From the NCBI GenBank assembly GCA_951799445.1, contig OX637296.1, positions 5,022,001 to 5,086,000 of the forward strand: a stretch of 64,000 bases of DNA, in the 5' to 3' direction. The DNA comes from Pseudisothecium myosuroides (Eukaryota > Streptophyta > Bryopsida > Hypnales > Lembophyllaceae). Each line of letters begins with the position of its first letter. The first letter of the stretch is position 1. Under the pieces are notes generated by a model. That model did not search any database, had not been told where the DNA came from, and worked only from the letters and a program-made list of their open reading frames with translations. A program made the position numbers and the translations under genes. Below are positions 1 to 11,505 of this stretch, in pieces.

Positions 1-122
1 AGAGAGAATTCTCCCCAAACCCTAATTGTCACCAGATTGTGCTATAGAATGAACCAGAAATGCATACCCAAAATCGCAACAATCTCTAGAAAGTGTGAAA
101 GATTAGGGCAAAAGCCTCTCAC

Positions 123-534
123 CGGATAGGGTTTGAGGCACGTCTTCAAATGTGTCGCGTGACGACGGCGCCCCTTGAACGCCGATCGTCATCACAAATG
201 CCACCACCACCGACAGCACGCTCTGCAACATTCTTCGCTGCTGAAAACAGTCGCCATGAGTTGAAGATCCTTCATTGTTTGAATGCACCGATTCTAACAA
301 ACTGTGGCTTTTTGACGGTTCAGTTGGAGGTTCAGGAGCACTAGTAGAGACACTGGGCGGAAGCAGATTATGAGGAATAGCGGAATTAGAGAATGCAGGC
401 AAGGCGCAATTACAGCTCAATGTTCGCCGGGAAGAAGACTGAGAAGACTGAGAAGACGAAGAAGAAGAAGGGATTGCGCAGGGGGATACTAATGAGACAT
501 TGTAACGACCTAACGACCAGGTAAGAGACGACAT
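123..534 (-). CDS. First exon of a plastid (probably thylakoid-lumen) protein, partial
   Basis: The minus-strand frame is open from an ATG at 633, but I prefer the internal ATG at 534. From there the protein starts MSSLTWSLGR and is Ser-rich without acidic residues for about 50 residues, like a chloroplast transit peptide. The upstream stretch is acidic. Further on, an Arg-Arg pair precedes a hydrophobic segment (LQSVLSVVVAFVMTIG) and a small-residue stretch (VQGAPSS), which resembles a Tat-type lumen-transfer signal and cleavage site. The exon ends at a good donor (TCCG|GTGAGA) at 123/122, just after FEDVPQTLSG, so the mature domain lies beyond the window edge. Positions 1-122 are the start of its intron. 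The mature family is not recognised; lumenal location is inferred only from the two-part presequence. Confidence 0.6.
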
Positions 535-674
535 TGAAACATGAGCAAAGAAACTCTTGTGCGCACAATAATCTTCGTCTTCAAATGAAAGTCCTGCGCG
601 AGAGATTATGTTGAGTTCAGTTTCCTTCAGCATTAGATTGAAGCGCGCATTCGTTTAACTTACTAGCTTCAATC

Positions 675-770
675 CCCTGTTTTGCTTGAAGCGACTGAGC
701 TCATGACTGAAATACTGATGGATAAGAAGATACTGCATCTCTCCACGTGGAAGAATGGTTGTTGTGTGGT
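675..770. repeat. Fragment shared with the COX5C downstream regions
   Basis: About 95 bp here resembles 25547-25640 and 31500-31605 on the same strand. The best-kept core is GCATCTCTCCACGTGGAAG, preceded in each by a GAAGATACT-like motif. It lies just upstream of the 123-534 exon, whereas the other copies lie downstream of COX5C. It may be a piece of a dispersed element or of a duplicated regulatory or UTR segment. Confidence 0.5.
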
Positions 771-915
771 AGATTGGTAGATCGCGATTTTTCTTCTGAG
801 CTTTCCTTTCCGTCCGATGCTTGAATCTTTGGTTTGCTCGTTCGATTTGATGCTTGACGTGCTCCATTCTTGACCGCCGGATGAGCGAAATTAATAGAGA
901 TTCGCTGGATAATTA

Positions 916-1298
916 CACTAGGGGTAGTCACAGCCCCTCCGAGGTTGAGATTTTCTCTGAGAAGTTTCTTCAGGCGCATGAAATGGGGAGCCAATGGGGA
1001 GCCTTGTTTTCTGGAGGGGCTGTGACACCCCTTTTGCAGCGAAAATGAAATCTCCGAGAAGGTTCACTTGCACAGCACCATGGCAACCACGGCAAATCAA
1101 TCATGGAGCAAAAGGTAAAATTTTCTCGGAGAAAATGCCGTTCGCAGCTCCTTTCTTCACCTGCGGAGGAGAAGAACGACACACTCTGAGCCTCAGAGGT
1201 TGAGCGATCCCGAAACACCGGGAAACCAGTAACACAAAGCCACGCATCCAATCTCCGAGAAGTGGACGATTCTCGGAGGGGCTGTGGCTACCCCTACT
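916..1298. mobile_element. Short inverted-repeat element (MITE-like)
   Basis: The ends are inverted copies of GGGGTAG(T/C)CACAGCCCCT plus CCGAG (about 918-943 and 1271-1296). A third, internal copy of the right-hand end lies at about 1010-1036. Flanks read TAC on both sides, compatible with a 3 bp target duplication. CTCCGAGAA-type motifs recur inside. There is no coding content; it sits in the presumed promoter side of the 123-534 gene. Confidence 0.5.
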
Positions 1299-1300
1299 AC

Positions 1301-2690
1301 AGTAGCCTCCTCTCGGGATCGATGGAGAGAGAAGCAGCCAGTGTTCACAAATGTGGCTAAATTTAGCAAAAGCCCACACCCAAAAATTTATACAGCTACT
1401 AAAAATGGAAAATATCAGAGTGTTAAATTCGAAGTTTTAACACATTTAACTTAGCAGTGTTTTTAGCAGCTTGAGCTACTTATCAATTGCAGTTGGGACT
1501 AGTGGAGAGAAGGTTAGGGTTCGTTGACCTAACCTTGAGATGAGAGACGGACGTCTATAGATTATTCCCAGTTTTTTACAGAATTGTTTGAGTTTGACTT
1601 TGGAGCCAATTTGAATCTCAAACCTACTCGGATGAAGTTGCGAGAGCAAGTGTAGTTTGTTCATTGATTCAAACTGGGAGTGTGATTGCGGAGAAACGGG
1701 ATGCAATTGCTGTTAATTATCGGTACTAGGGATACCGTTAAATTAAATTGTGGTTGTAGATTAATACGCAAGTTCAGAGTCGAATGTGAGTGTTCGATCG
1801 GAGCAGGAAGGAGCTATGCGGGGCACGAAGTTTGAATCGATGAGCTAGCTGAACTGCTTCCATTGCATCCTTAATTTGATCGACCTTGCTTGATATCGAT
1901 CCTCGGTTGCTATGGCTGCGAGTTTGATCTGAAAATGTTTCTCTGGGAAGCTACCGGGGCGATCCACACGACAAAATTCGTATTCAACGAGCTGCTACCG
2001 AATTTGCTGCGAGAGGGGGATCCACAAATTTCGGAGCAAGAGTAGGTCGACGTTGCATCTTCAGGAAGAGCTGCTGCTGAATTGGGCCATTGTTTTCACA
2101 TTCCTAAGTCCAGAAATGGCCATTCTAAAAGTGGATCAACCCATTTTGGGTCACTCAAAATTTTAACCCCTGAATTCGCTAGTGCCTAAGATCTGGCCTC
2201 TCAGTTTTGAAAGATTTCCTTGTTTGACCATTGTAATCTTTTCAACGGTACCGTCAAAAGATGTGTCCCTTTCCTTGGAGCTCTAGACCTATCTCCACTA
2301 CCAATCGGTACGGTCAATTTATGTGGATTTCTTTTTAGGTGATGGTTTGAGGATTTGGATTTTAGTAAACTTGCGCTGGGCGCTCAAGGGTCAAGGGTTA
2401 AAGTAAACCATATGATGAATTAGGCCTGTTGCAGGTCTTCTTGTGGTCATTTCCCTTGCCTACGCAGACCATGTTTGTAATAGAAACTAGTTCTTAGAAG
2501 AATAGGTAATCATAATTTTTGTTGAGATTAGTTGGAAATTCAAAAAAGATTCTATTGCGCACTTAAGAATGTATTTCAAACAAATGTACCAAACGTTTAG
2601 TTTTCTCATTGGTATCAAAATTATGAGCCGTGAGGTACTCGAGGGTAAAAGTGTCATTGTTCCTTGCTTAAAGTGAAGAAATGACAAAAG
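1301..2690. other. No gene recognised
   Basis: Unique-looking sequence with a somewhat higher GC stretch at about 1790-2100. No splice-supported exon or repeat structure was recognised. Confidence 0.4.
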
Positions 2691-2699
2691 AGGAAGACT

Positions 2700-3480
2700 T
2701 CAACCTTTACCAATGGCATCAAGAAAAAGTTTGTTGGAGTACGTTGATCTATTTATCAAGCCATGTGGATGCACACAACAAGCACTGCTTGCATGGAATG
2801 AGAGTTTTGATGACCACCTTGAAACAAGATCCCAAAGTTTATTCTAATGGAAATTATTTTTCTCTAATGTTGAATTATAGAATCAGCTGCCATTGCTCCA
2901 CTAATGAAGCCACCTGGACTCCGGCATGGACTGGAATTGCAAGCACTACCTACATGTGGAGAGAATTTTGACCCACTTAGAAGCAAAATCCAAAAGCTTA
3001 ATAGATATATTATTTCGTCAAATGTAATGTCCACAAAAAGTTGATGGCAATCAATTACACCACATAGACTTGATTAGCCAACAACACCCACGTGGATGCA
3101 CACAGCGAGCACTGCTTGCAAGGAGTGAGAGTTTTGATCTACCTTGAAACAAGACCCCAAGACTTTTTCTAAAGACATCATTTTTTCTAATGTTGAATCC
3201 TAGAATCAGTTACTAGTGCTCTACTGATTAAGCCTTGTGGATTCCTATATGGACTTGAATAGCAAGCACCACCTATATGAAGAGAGAATTTTGACCCATT
3301 TTGAAGCCAAATCCAAAAGCTTGATAGATACATTATTTTTCTCAAATGTCGTGTCCCCAAAGAAGTTGTTGGTAATTAATTATGCCATAGTTAAGGACTT
3401 GGTTAGTAAGCACCACCCTGCATGGAGTGAAAATTCCAATTCATTTTGAAACAAGATTTAAAGGCTTGATAGTGACATTT
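2700..3480. repeat. Degenerate tandem repeat, about 330 bp unit
   Basis: The segment around GTGGATGCACACA...GCACTGCTTGCA at 2764-2800 recurs at about 3090-3120. The following TTGAAACAAGA recurs at about 2819, 3145 and 3448. Blocks such as GAGAGAATTTTGACCCA also recur with the same period. About 2.3 diverged copies; short frames inside are not conserved between copies. Confidence 0.6.
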
Positions 3481-4509
3481 ATGTTTATCAAACATTGTAG
3501 CTTGTAAGAACCTATTAGGTATGCAAAACCATCGTACAAGACAAGGTTATGGAATAATAAGAGAAAAGAAGGTGTGACAAAAAATTAACACACATGGACT
3601 GAAAAGGATTTCTGAATTAACAAAGGTAGAAACAAAACAAAAGCCTTGACACTAAAAAATGGTGTTTCTCTTTCTCCCGAAAGACCCTAATGACAGACTA
3701 AGTGGCCCAAGGTTTTGTTTTTACATTAACTAGTGTGTCCTATGCCTTTGCCACAGCCAAAATAAAAATAAAAGCTATCTAAATGTTCAAAGCATTTTTG
3801 AACAATCCAATTTGCTCCTATGACTAAATAATTACAAAAAAAAATCATATTTTTGTAGGAAGCTCATTTGCATTCAAACCAATGACCAATTATGACCTTC
3901 ATAACTTTAAAATACAATAATACATTTTGTAGTGCATTGAATAATCCCTTTCATTGCTAACAAAAAGCAACAACCATTGGATCCTTCTAATTGTAGAAAA
4001 ATGTCTTGGATTGCATATTTGCCTTAAAAGTAGTATGGACAATAATAGAGTGAATGCAATTAATGCATTTTTTGATCACATATAATTATAAAACATGTAA
4101 TTATTGTCTATTTTGAGCTCATTGTCATTGTGTCAAATTGCACAATGAGCTCAAAAGTTCATTAATTGTTATGTTTGTTCTTTTAGCCCCTCCACTCCCC
4201 CACACATTTATATTTTTTAGAAAGCAATTGGGACTACATTCCATATGGGATATATGGGATTGCAATATGTATATATTTCATATCCATATTTCAAACAAAT
4301 TTGTATGTATTTCCATGTGGCTTCCGTATATTTCCATAATTGTAATTGTATTTGTAATCATATCTATATCAACAGCACGGAAGGGGGTCCCTTCTACTTC
4401 ATATCAACAACAGGGAAGAGAGTGTGCTTAGCATGGCACAGTTGTAGTAAGAACTTGGGCACCGATTGAATTACAAATTATTCCCACAAAGCTAATATCT
4501 GTATTGATT
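3481..4509. other. No gene; one repeat fragment and a small palindrome
   Basis: At about 3729-3775 there is a fragment of the ACTAGTGTG...AAAATAAAAATAAAAG repeat that is arrayed at 5961-7065. At 4116-4152 GAGCTCATTGT is repeated in inverted form, a small hairpin with an 11 bp stem. At 4230-4370 there are many ATATCC/GGATAT hexamers, like the interior of the 34491 element. Confidence 0.4.
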
Positions 4510-4513
4510 TTAA

Positions 4514-5430
4514 CCCCTAAAGGCCCAAGGCATTTTCTAGCTCCGAAACCACTGAAAACTGCCATTTCTGCTGCAATCATTTCCTAAACCAAAAAAAACT
4601 GTTTTTTAGAATCTAACTATAGGATCTTGTACTTCACTTGTCTCAAATTATGTGGTGAAAATTTCATGAAGTTTGACCATACGGATTGGAAGATATTAGC
4701 ATTTGAAGTTGGCAAAAGAAGTTTTTTTGAACTCTGGATTGCAATTTCAAATGACTTTGACGGCCATTTGTGGATTTTTTCTGCACTACACACCATAAAG
4801 TTAAATTTTTCTATGTTGAACATTTGAGTTGAGAGTTGGGGAATTTTTTTCAGAATGTCAAAACTTGATTTTCACATATAAAAAAATTGTTAAGTAGAAG
4901 TAGGTCCAGAATTGAACAAAACATTGAATCTTCAATAGCTCTTAGATGGAATTAAAAAACCATAATCCCAACGGTGGGATTGTTCTTGCAAACAAACTTA
5001 ACCTTTTCAAAAAAAAATTTGAAAAATTTCGAAAATTGCATTCAAAAATGAATTTTATAAGTTGTTTTTTGAAGAAAACGCTTAGATTGCCCGAAAAACA
5101 AGATTATCCATAACTTTCTCATTCTGAGTCCAATTAGAATGAATCAAAGCTTCAAATATAGACAAAAACATGATCTTTGAGAAAAAAAATCAAAAAAAAA
5201 AATTCAATTTTCTAAAGTTTTTTTATTCTGCCCGGCGAACTGCTTTTTTGACTTTGGGCGGCATAACTTTTTTTCCTGGGCACCGATTGAAAAAAAAATT
5301 ATATTTTTGGAAAGCTAATGTGATTTTCTATCTTCAAAAAAAGTTTCAAAAAATCAGGTCGAAATTTCAGGTCGCACGAGCCTGCCCGAAATCCCAAGTG
5401 TCCCCCGAGGGGACTTTGGGCCTTTAGTGG
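4514..5430. mobile_element. TTAA-flanked element, full length (Y-X' type)
   Basis: Starts CCCCTAAAGGCCCAAGG right after TTAA (4510-4513) and ends GGGCCTTTAGTGG before TTAA (5431-5434), so the TTAA is present on both sides. The left half (arm Y, with AACTGCCATTTCT near the end) and right half (arm X', with CTGCCCGAAA near the end) match the halves of the other family members. Length is 917 bp. No transposase is encoded; it is presumably mobilised in trans. Confidence 0.8.
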
Positions 5431-5434
5431 TTAA

Positions 5435-5960
5435 AAAGAACCCCATCCATATTTTACTTTAAAAAAAATACTATTTAAAGATTTTTTAGTCATTGAGATA
5501 TAAGCTAATGTGGAAAAATAACTACATCTTGAATTGAGGTGACTCCACTCTCCATTCTCCACAACAATTAACATTCCCTAAATTGGCTAAAATTAACTGA
5601 GTTGACACTAAAAAAATCCTTGCGCTACTAGTCCATTGTAAAAAAAGGCCTTTAATGGAGACATTTTAGCCAAAACTACAACAAATGATAGAATTTGATA
5701 GCTAATTGCAACTTCCTTCACATTCATTTGGAATTAACATCTATTTAGTCAGTTTTGTATTATAGTACTCCCAATAATGCTTCACAACTTACAAAATCCT
5801 TTATTTTTTATTTTTTATTTCATACTACTCACTCTCAAGACAACTAAAGTTGATGCCTATGTGTCTTGAAGGTGGAATATTCCACTAAATTCCATAAACT
5901 AGATCTGGGATCACTGCTCCATACAACCCAAACGGGGGTTCACAACTTCTCTTCATGGAG
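5435..5960. other. No gene recognised
   Basis: AT-rich sequence; no repeat family member or open exon seen. Confidence 0.4.
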
Positions 5961-7065
5961 AGCTAGTGTGCCATATATCGTTGCCATAGTCAAATAAAAA
6001 TAAACGTAACTTTCTATAATTTTTTAATTCATAAAAAAATAAAAAATTCATATTTTTCACACCAAAGGTCCAAATGCCACGAAACAAAGCCCATGCACCC
6101 CTCTTTGCCGAGGGCTTTCCAAAGGTACTAAGAACATGATCGAGGGACACACGAGTTTGGAAATCTCAATGTAACAAACAAAACAAAACAAACAACCTAA
6201 TCTAAGGTAATGGACTAGTGTGCCTTGTACCGTTGCTACAACCAAAATAAAAGTAATAAAAGTAAAAATAAATTTCTAATTTTTTTATTTCATTAAAACT
6301 TTGAAATTCAATAATTTACACACTATAGTGTGAGGGTTTGCGTTTTTGGTACAAGTAGAAAGCTTTATGCACAAAAGAGTGCAAGGGCTTTGTTTTGTAT
6401 CGTTTGGATACACAATCTGAAAGTTTTGGTTTTCCAAAATATTAGATAATTTTTTTTCAATCTTTTTATTCAAAAAATCCATAACTTTCACACCGTAGGT
6501 CCAAATGCCACAAAATTGGGATGAATACAAAGCTCTAAGCACAAAGGAGTGCAAAGGCTTTGTTTTGTGGCGTTTGGACTTATAGACTAAAAGTTATATT
6601 TTTCCAAAATAATAGATAATCTAATTCAATTTCTGAATTAATAAAAACTTTGGAATTTTATAACTTCCACATCGTAGGTCCAAACGCTACGAAACAAAGT
6701 CCGTGCACCCCTCTATTCCAAGAGGTTTTGAGTGTTATCAAAAGCGCCGCCAAAGCCTCACGGATTTTTACATATCAGCTTATCAAACAAACAAAACAAA
6801 ACAACCTAACTTAAAATATAGACTAATGTACCCTGTATCATTGCCACAATAAAAATAAAATAAAAATAAAAAATAATTTTCTAATTTTTTAATTCATTAA
6901 AAAACTTCAAAATTCCATAACTTTCCCAGAGTAGGTCCAAATGCCATGAAACAAAGCCCGTGCACCCTTCCTCGTTGAGGGAATTCTGATAATACTAAGC
7001 ATGCCACTGGGGGACACACGGTCTAGGAGATCCCAATGTAACAAACAAACAAAACAAACAGCCTA
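5961..7065. repeat. Array of an approximately 250 bp dispersed repeat
   Basis: Units begin with CTAGTGTGCC...GTTGC and a run of AAATAAAA, contain GGTCCAAATGCCACGAAACA and GTGCACCCCTCT, and end in an ACAAACAAAACAAAC tract. Starts are near 5962, 6213 and 6821. The middle unit is expanded by an internal partial duplication (GTCCAAATGCCAC-like blocks near 6067, 6499 and 6678). The family also occurs at 3729, 63118 and 63870. The A-rich 3' tail is compatible with a SINE-like origin, but no pol III boxes were identified. Confidence 0.6.
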
Positions 7066-7071
7066 TCTTAA

Positions 7072-7734
7072 CCCCTAAATGCCCAAGGCCTGTTTTGAGC
7101 TTCTTGGATTTTGCTCTAAATTGAACAAAAAACCAACATTTTGATAAGTTGTATCAACTTTTTTTGAATTGTAACCGTACAAATTCAAACTAGATTCAAA
7201 CTAGACATGTTAGAGATCACATAGGAAAAGAAAATACAACAACATCAATTATGGATTGACATATTATAATGTTTGATCATGAAGGTGTTAAAACTGTGAA
7301 AGTGATTTGAAGTCTTTCAATCCTCTTTTCACATGTCAAATCTAAAAATTTGGTAAACAAAAAAATATGAGGTTAAAGGACCTAACATGCATAACCCCAA
7401 TCAATTTTCGGCTTCTCAAAATCTACTCTACATTATTTTTAAATGAAGTTCTAATGTGATTTTTCCTTCAAGATATAATATATTTGAGGCTCATTTCCAA
7501 GAGCCCTCAACACTATGGAAAGTCAAGACTGCAATGGGTAGTACCCTTGCACAAAATCTTGAATAGAAAAATCATAATCCATCATTTCCAAAATCGGATT
7601 TTTGATGCTAAAACTAGACTTCAAAAAGAATTTTTCTAAAATATAAACTACTAGAAATAGCAACTTGGTTAGGTTTTATTTAACTTCAAAGTATATTGTC
7701 GACACCCAAATCGGGTGCCTCGGGCATTTAGGGG
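7072..7734. mobile_element. TTAA-flanked element just downstream of the UGT gene
   Basis: CCCCTAAATGCCCAAGGCC follows TTAA (7068-7071) and GGGCATTTAGGGG precedes TTAA (7735-7738). At 663 bp it is shorter than the roughly 920 bp full-length members. It ends only about 45 bp from the UGT stop codon (7779-7781), so it may supply or disturb the 3' end of that transcript. Confidence 0.8.
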
Positions 7735-7778
7735 TTAATCTTAAGGTATGGATCTTAAGGTATGGATGGTATGGAATC

Positions 7779-10204
7779 CTACTGCCTCCTCTTTGCACTC
7801 CACAACCTGCTGCCATTCTTCACAGCAGTTCCATTCTCGAAGAAGGTGTGACAACCCGTAATGTTACGAACACGCGCCGACCGCGAAACGTTCACGCCTT
7901 GATGAGTGAAAGGGGGCGCCTTCCTCCACATCTCGAGAAGCTCCACGAATTCGAACTTCGCCATCGCCGCCTGCGAAGAGCCTCCTTTCGCAACAGCCTT
8001 CTTCGCCGCCCCCTGGAGCCTCCTCGAATTCGCCCTTATGGCATCCACCTCGGGATCCCATCCCTCTTTCGCCACCATCTTCCTCACCTTCCGCTCGATT
8101 TCTTCTTTCGCCACACCCGCTTCGAATTCTCGCCCCTCCTCCAGCTCCATCCCGACTTTCCAAACGTGCACAACATAGTGCGCATTCGTGGGCTGGTCTC
8201 CGAATCTCGGCCACGCCAGCATCGGCACTCCATAAGCGATGCTCTCGATGGTGGAGTTCCATCCGCAGTGCGTGAGGAACACAGCTGTCGCGGGATGGGA
8301 CAGAACGGCGGTTTGCGGCGCCCAGGTCACGAGTAATCCACGGTTTTTGGTTTTGAGCGCAAACTTGGGGAACCACGTTTCGAATTCCGCTTTCTCCTCG
8401 TCGACGATGGTGTCGGCTCGAATCACCCACAGGAAGGAAGCGTTGCTTTGTTCCAGACCGGAAGCCAGCTCTTGCATCTGAAGGATGGAGACCGTGGCAT
8501 GGCTCCCGAACGAGACGAACAGGACGGAATTAGGGGTTTGGGTGTTCAGCCAAGAGAGGACACCGGGTTCTTCTTCTCGGAGTGTAGTGGCAGTTCCCGC
8601 CCCGGCCAAGACGAGAGGGCCTACAGCGAACACACGGGAGTTTAAGTCCATGACGTCGAGAACCTCCCCCTCTAATTCGTGGAACGTGTTGAAGAGGATG
8701 CATTCACAGTCAGGGAGAAGCGGATTTGGATGTCGCGTTGGAGTTTGAGGAAGTAGTCATCGAGGTCGGCGAGGATGTCAGTTGGGAGGTCTTGGACTCG
8801 CAGAGTTGGGGAGACGCCAGGAATGTGGGACGTCACTAGGGCTTGGCGAGCGGATGCTTCGGCGGGACTTTGAGGGGGACTTCGGATTAGACTACTTGCG
8901 TGGAAGGAGGGTGTGCAATCGGGTGGAGGAGTTGGCAATGGGAGAAGCCTGGAGGATATAAGGGCGGGGAGGTTGAAGACACAGTGCTTGGAAATGGCGG
9001 AAGGGGTGGCCAGACCGACCACGGGAATGCCGAGCTTTTTTGCAATGGCGTGCACGGCCGACATTCCAATGTCGCGGATGATGCAGGTGATGGTAGGGGG
9101 GTGCAAGGTCAGGAGAAGCGCCTCCAAGACGGGGCCCATGCTCGAGGTCGCCCGGTTGAACTCCTGGAAGTTGCGCACGGATAAAAGATCTTCGGGGAGA
9201 CCATCGGACATCGAGACGAACTCAATCCCTTCGCTGCACAATTAGGGTTACAAGGTTACAAACCGTGCAAGCAGTACATGAGTGTTTAGAATTCTTGAAT
9301 AACTGTAGTGAATAACGATTACGAGATTAGAATCTTTTCTAGCAGTACAGGAGTGCTTAGAATTCTTCTCGTGAATTACAACTGCAAGATTACGAAACCT
9401 TTCAAGCAGTACATGAGTGTTTAGAAATCTCCTAGTGAATTAGGGTTACGACGTTGGAAATCTTTGAAGCAGAACACTGTAGTTTAGAATCCTTCTAGTG
9501 AATTAGGGCTACGACGTTAGTAATCAATCAAGCAGTAGACGAATGTTAGAATTTTTCTTGTGAATTAGGGTTACCACGTTAGAAATCATTCAAGCAGTAC
9601 ATGACTGTTAGACCTCTATTAGAGTCTACTCCAAAGTTTCTGTCACACCTTTTCTTTCAGTCTTCATCACCTCTAATTAGGCCCTGCCCAGTCCCACGCC
9701 AACCAAGTAGCGCAAAGTAGCTTAGTTACTAAATTCCTGCTATGTCAGCAAATTGGTGCTAACACCGCAGTTAGCTAATTCGCGCTACTTCGTCGACGCG
9801 GAGTGGAGCCTGATGAATTTGACAACATGCTTATGAACATCAGAATTCACAGGAACTACAGAAGTCGTCATGTGAGTATCAATTCTGCAACCCGAAACCC
9901 TAATTAACTCTCAATCAGAACCGAAGCTCACTCGAGAAACCAATGCAAGCTAGCTATACTAAAAAGTTCGTAGTGCTTACTGGGGGGGCTCCATCACCAT
10001 AACTTTGGCAGAGCTCCGGGATTTCATCATTTGCTCGTGGTTTTGGTCGGTGTTGACGAAAGTGATGCGGAAGCCCAGGGCCAGCAGCTGCTGCGCCAGC
10101 TGCCAGGCAGGAGTGACATGACCTTGTGCAGGAAGCGGGACAAACACAATGTGCCCCCGAGTCGTCCTCGTCGTCGTCGGACTTGCCTTCTCACTCGGAG
10201 CCAT
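7779..10204 (-). CDS. UDP-glycosyltransferase, family 1 (UGT), two exons, frameshifted
   Basis: Transfers sugar from a UDP-sugar to a small acceptor, normally in the cytosol. Exon 1 (10204-9981) encodes MAPSEKAS... with the N-terminal GHVTP motif holding the catalytic His (residue 29). Exon 2 (9233-7779) holds the acceptor half, with RDIGMSA carrying the likely catalytic Asp, and the sugar-binding half. The PSPG box spans 8324-8193: 44 residues beginning WAPQ, with HCGWNS, and ending in Gln, the residue usually linked to UDP-glucose. The intron (9980-9234) has GTAAGC and GTGCAG ends and phases match (CA|C). Near 8712-8713 two extra bases (or one missing) shift the frame; NTFHELEGEV resumes in the second frame. 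A C-terminal tail of about 40 residues extends past the usual end. It resembles UGT83/85-like plant enzymes; the acceptor is unknown. An alternative start lies at 10219. Confidence 0.85.
8709..8719 (-). other. Frameshift site in the UGT exon
   Basis: Minus strand reads TTC TCC CT GAC TGT. Removing CT (8713-8712) restores one reading frame across the whole exon. No donor or acceptor is nearby, so an intron is unlikely. Either a 2 bp insertion or 1 bp deletion has inactivated the gene, or this is an assembly error. Confidence 0.8.
9242..9612. repeat. Tandem repeat filling the UGT intron
   Basis: About six imperfect copies of a 60-71 bp unit, recognisable by CAAGCAGTACATGAGTGTTTA near 9270, 9341, 9404, 9468, 9529 and 9592, and by GTGAATTAGGGTTACGA between them. 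The array takes up half of the 747 bp intron and starts within 10 bp of the 3' splice site. Confidence 0.8.
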
Positions 10205-10214
10205 CTCCCTCTCC

Positions 10215-10510
10215 CGCATCTTGCTGAAAACTGAGGCTAGAGACTGAGCTACAATACCGAAGAATGCACGCCTTGCTACGAAAACTCGTGCAACATGCAG
10301 TGAGGCAAGAGACTGAGATACTATTTCAGAAGGATGCAAGCCTTGCTGGGAAAACTCGTGCAACACGCAGACACTAAGCTACTGCTACAGAATGCAAGCC
10401 CTTGCTGTGAAAACTCGTGCAGCACGCAGGGAAATCACAGACTGAGCTATTGATACTGAGAAATGCACGCCTTGCTGCGAAACTTGTGCCAATCGCAGAG
10501 AGGCAAGATT
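10215..10510. repeat. Tandem repeat immediately upstream of the UGT start
   Basis: At least four imperfect copies of a 60-70 bp unit, marked by AATGCACGCCTTGCTACGAA and CTCGTGCAACA-CGCAG near 10264, 10330, 10391 and 10463, with a fragment near 10215. It lies at the presumed 5' UTR/promoter of the UGT gene and is unrelated to the intron array. Confidence 0.75.
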
Positions 10511-11160
10511 CTGAGCAGCTGATATAGAAGGCAAGTTTGTACTGGCAGCAAGGCTCACCTAGTGAGGTAATTCAGCAAGCAAGAGCCATAGCCGCCGCAT
10601 ACAGCATATTACGGCTGCAAAGTCACCAGAGCATGGCTCCTGGTTTTCAGTTGATTGACGAAAGGGTGGTGACAACTGCAGGGCAGTTATCCGGTAAGGT
10701 CGCTCCGACCCATTTCCGATCGGCACTTATTAGAAATTGAGAAGGGAATAAATTAAATGTGCATAGTTCAATGCAGCACAAGCAGATTATTTACATTATC
10801 TAGAGCTCGATCACCCTTCAGTCGATCGTGATTGGTATCTGGTTGTACATATGTGCCAAATGTTCAATGTAATCGTAGCTTACTGTTCAGTACTTAGTCG
10901 TACTGAAAAATAGTAATGGCCGCAGAGTTGAAAAACATTCAACTCAGGAAGTCCACAAACTTGTGGAAAGTTGCTTCAGTTTTGTGTGACTCTGTTTTTG
11001 CAGGCCATCTGCACGCCTGCAAACATACCCCATTTGCAAGTCGGCTTGAAGAAATCATTTGTTTTATAAGACGGGTGGGGTTGCTATATTTCCGTGCGGC
11101 TGGTGATGTATTTTTTATCAGCTGTGGCACATTATGATCGGAAATAAAACTCCCGCTGGT
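10511..11160. other. No gene recognised
   Basis: Presumed upstream region of the UGT gene. Short open frames on both strands show no recognisable protein. Confidence 0.35.
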
Positions 11161-11169
11161 TTAGGCAAG

Positions 11170-11425
11170 ACGTTGACAAGCGTGTCGGATTCAAAAGCTT
11201 CCCACCAGCACCCACACGCAGGCAGGTGTCGGATTCAGAAGCTTCCCACCAGCATCCACAGGCAGGCAGGCAGGCAGGCGAACTGGGAATGAGGGTGGGA
11301 GACTCAATCACGCAGGGAGCATGATTCACAGCAAGAGAAGAGCGCGTGAGGGAACTGTGAGTTGTGTCCGAAGATTCACAGCAAGAGAGCATGTGAGGCA
11401 AACGTGAGTTGTGTACGAAATGGGA
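11170..11425. repeat. Short GC-richer tandem duplications
   Basis: A unit of about 45-50 bp with GTGTCGGATTCA(A/G)AAGCTTCC is present twice (11181 and 11228), followed by a (GCAG)n run to about 11278. A second unit with GATTCACAGCAAGAGA is duplicated near 11321 and 11372. Confidence 0.7.
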
Positions 11426-11505
11426 GATCGAAACATACAGGGCAAGCACCGAGTTGTCGGGAATTCTGAAAATAAGCAGGCTGACGAGGAAGGTGCTTGT
11501 CACTA

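Noticed and set aside
1935..2045. 36-codon frame starting MFLWEATGAIHTTKF
   Set aside because: Plausible composition but no splice context, homolog or partner exon recognised.
4138..4469. Overlapping frames rich in Ile, Phe and Tyr
   Set aside because: Low-complexity ATATCC-rich DNA; no conservation or coding signal.
7665..8481. Long plus-strand open frames over the UGT exon (for example 7665-8336)
   Set aside because: They are antisense shadows of the GC-rich UGT coding exon, whose minus-strand frame has clear family motifs.
9242..9612. Regular repeats as a CRISPR array
   Set aside because: Units are diverged, lack unique equal-length spacers and lie in a plant intron.
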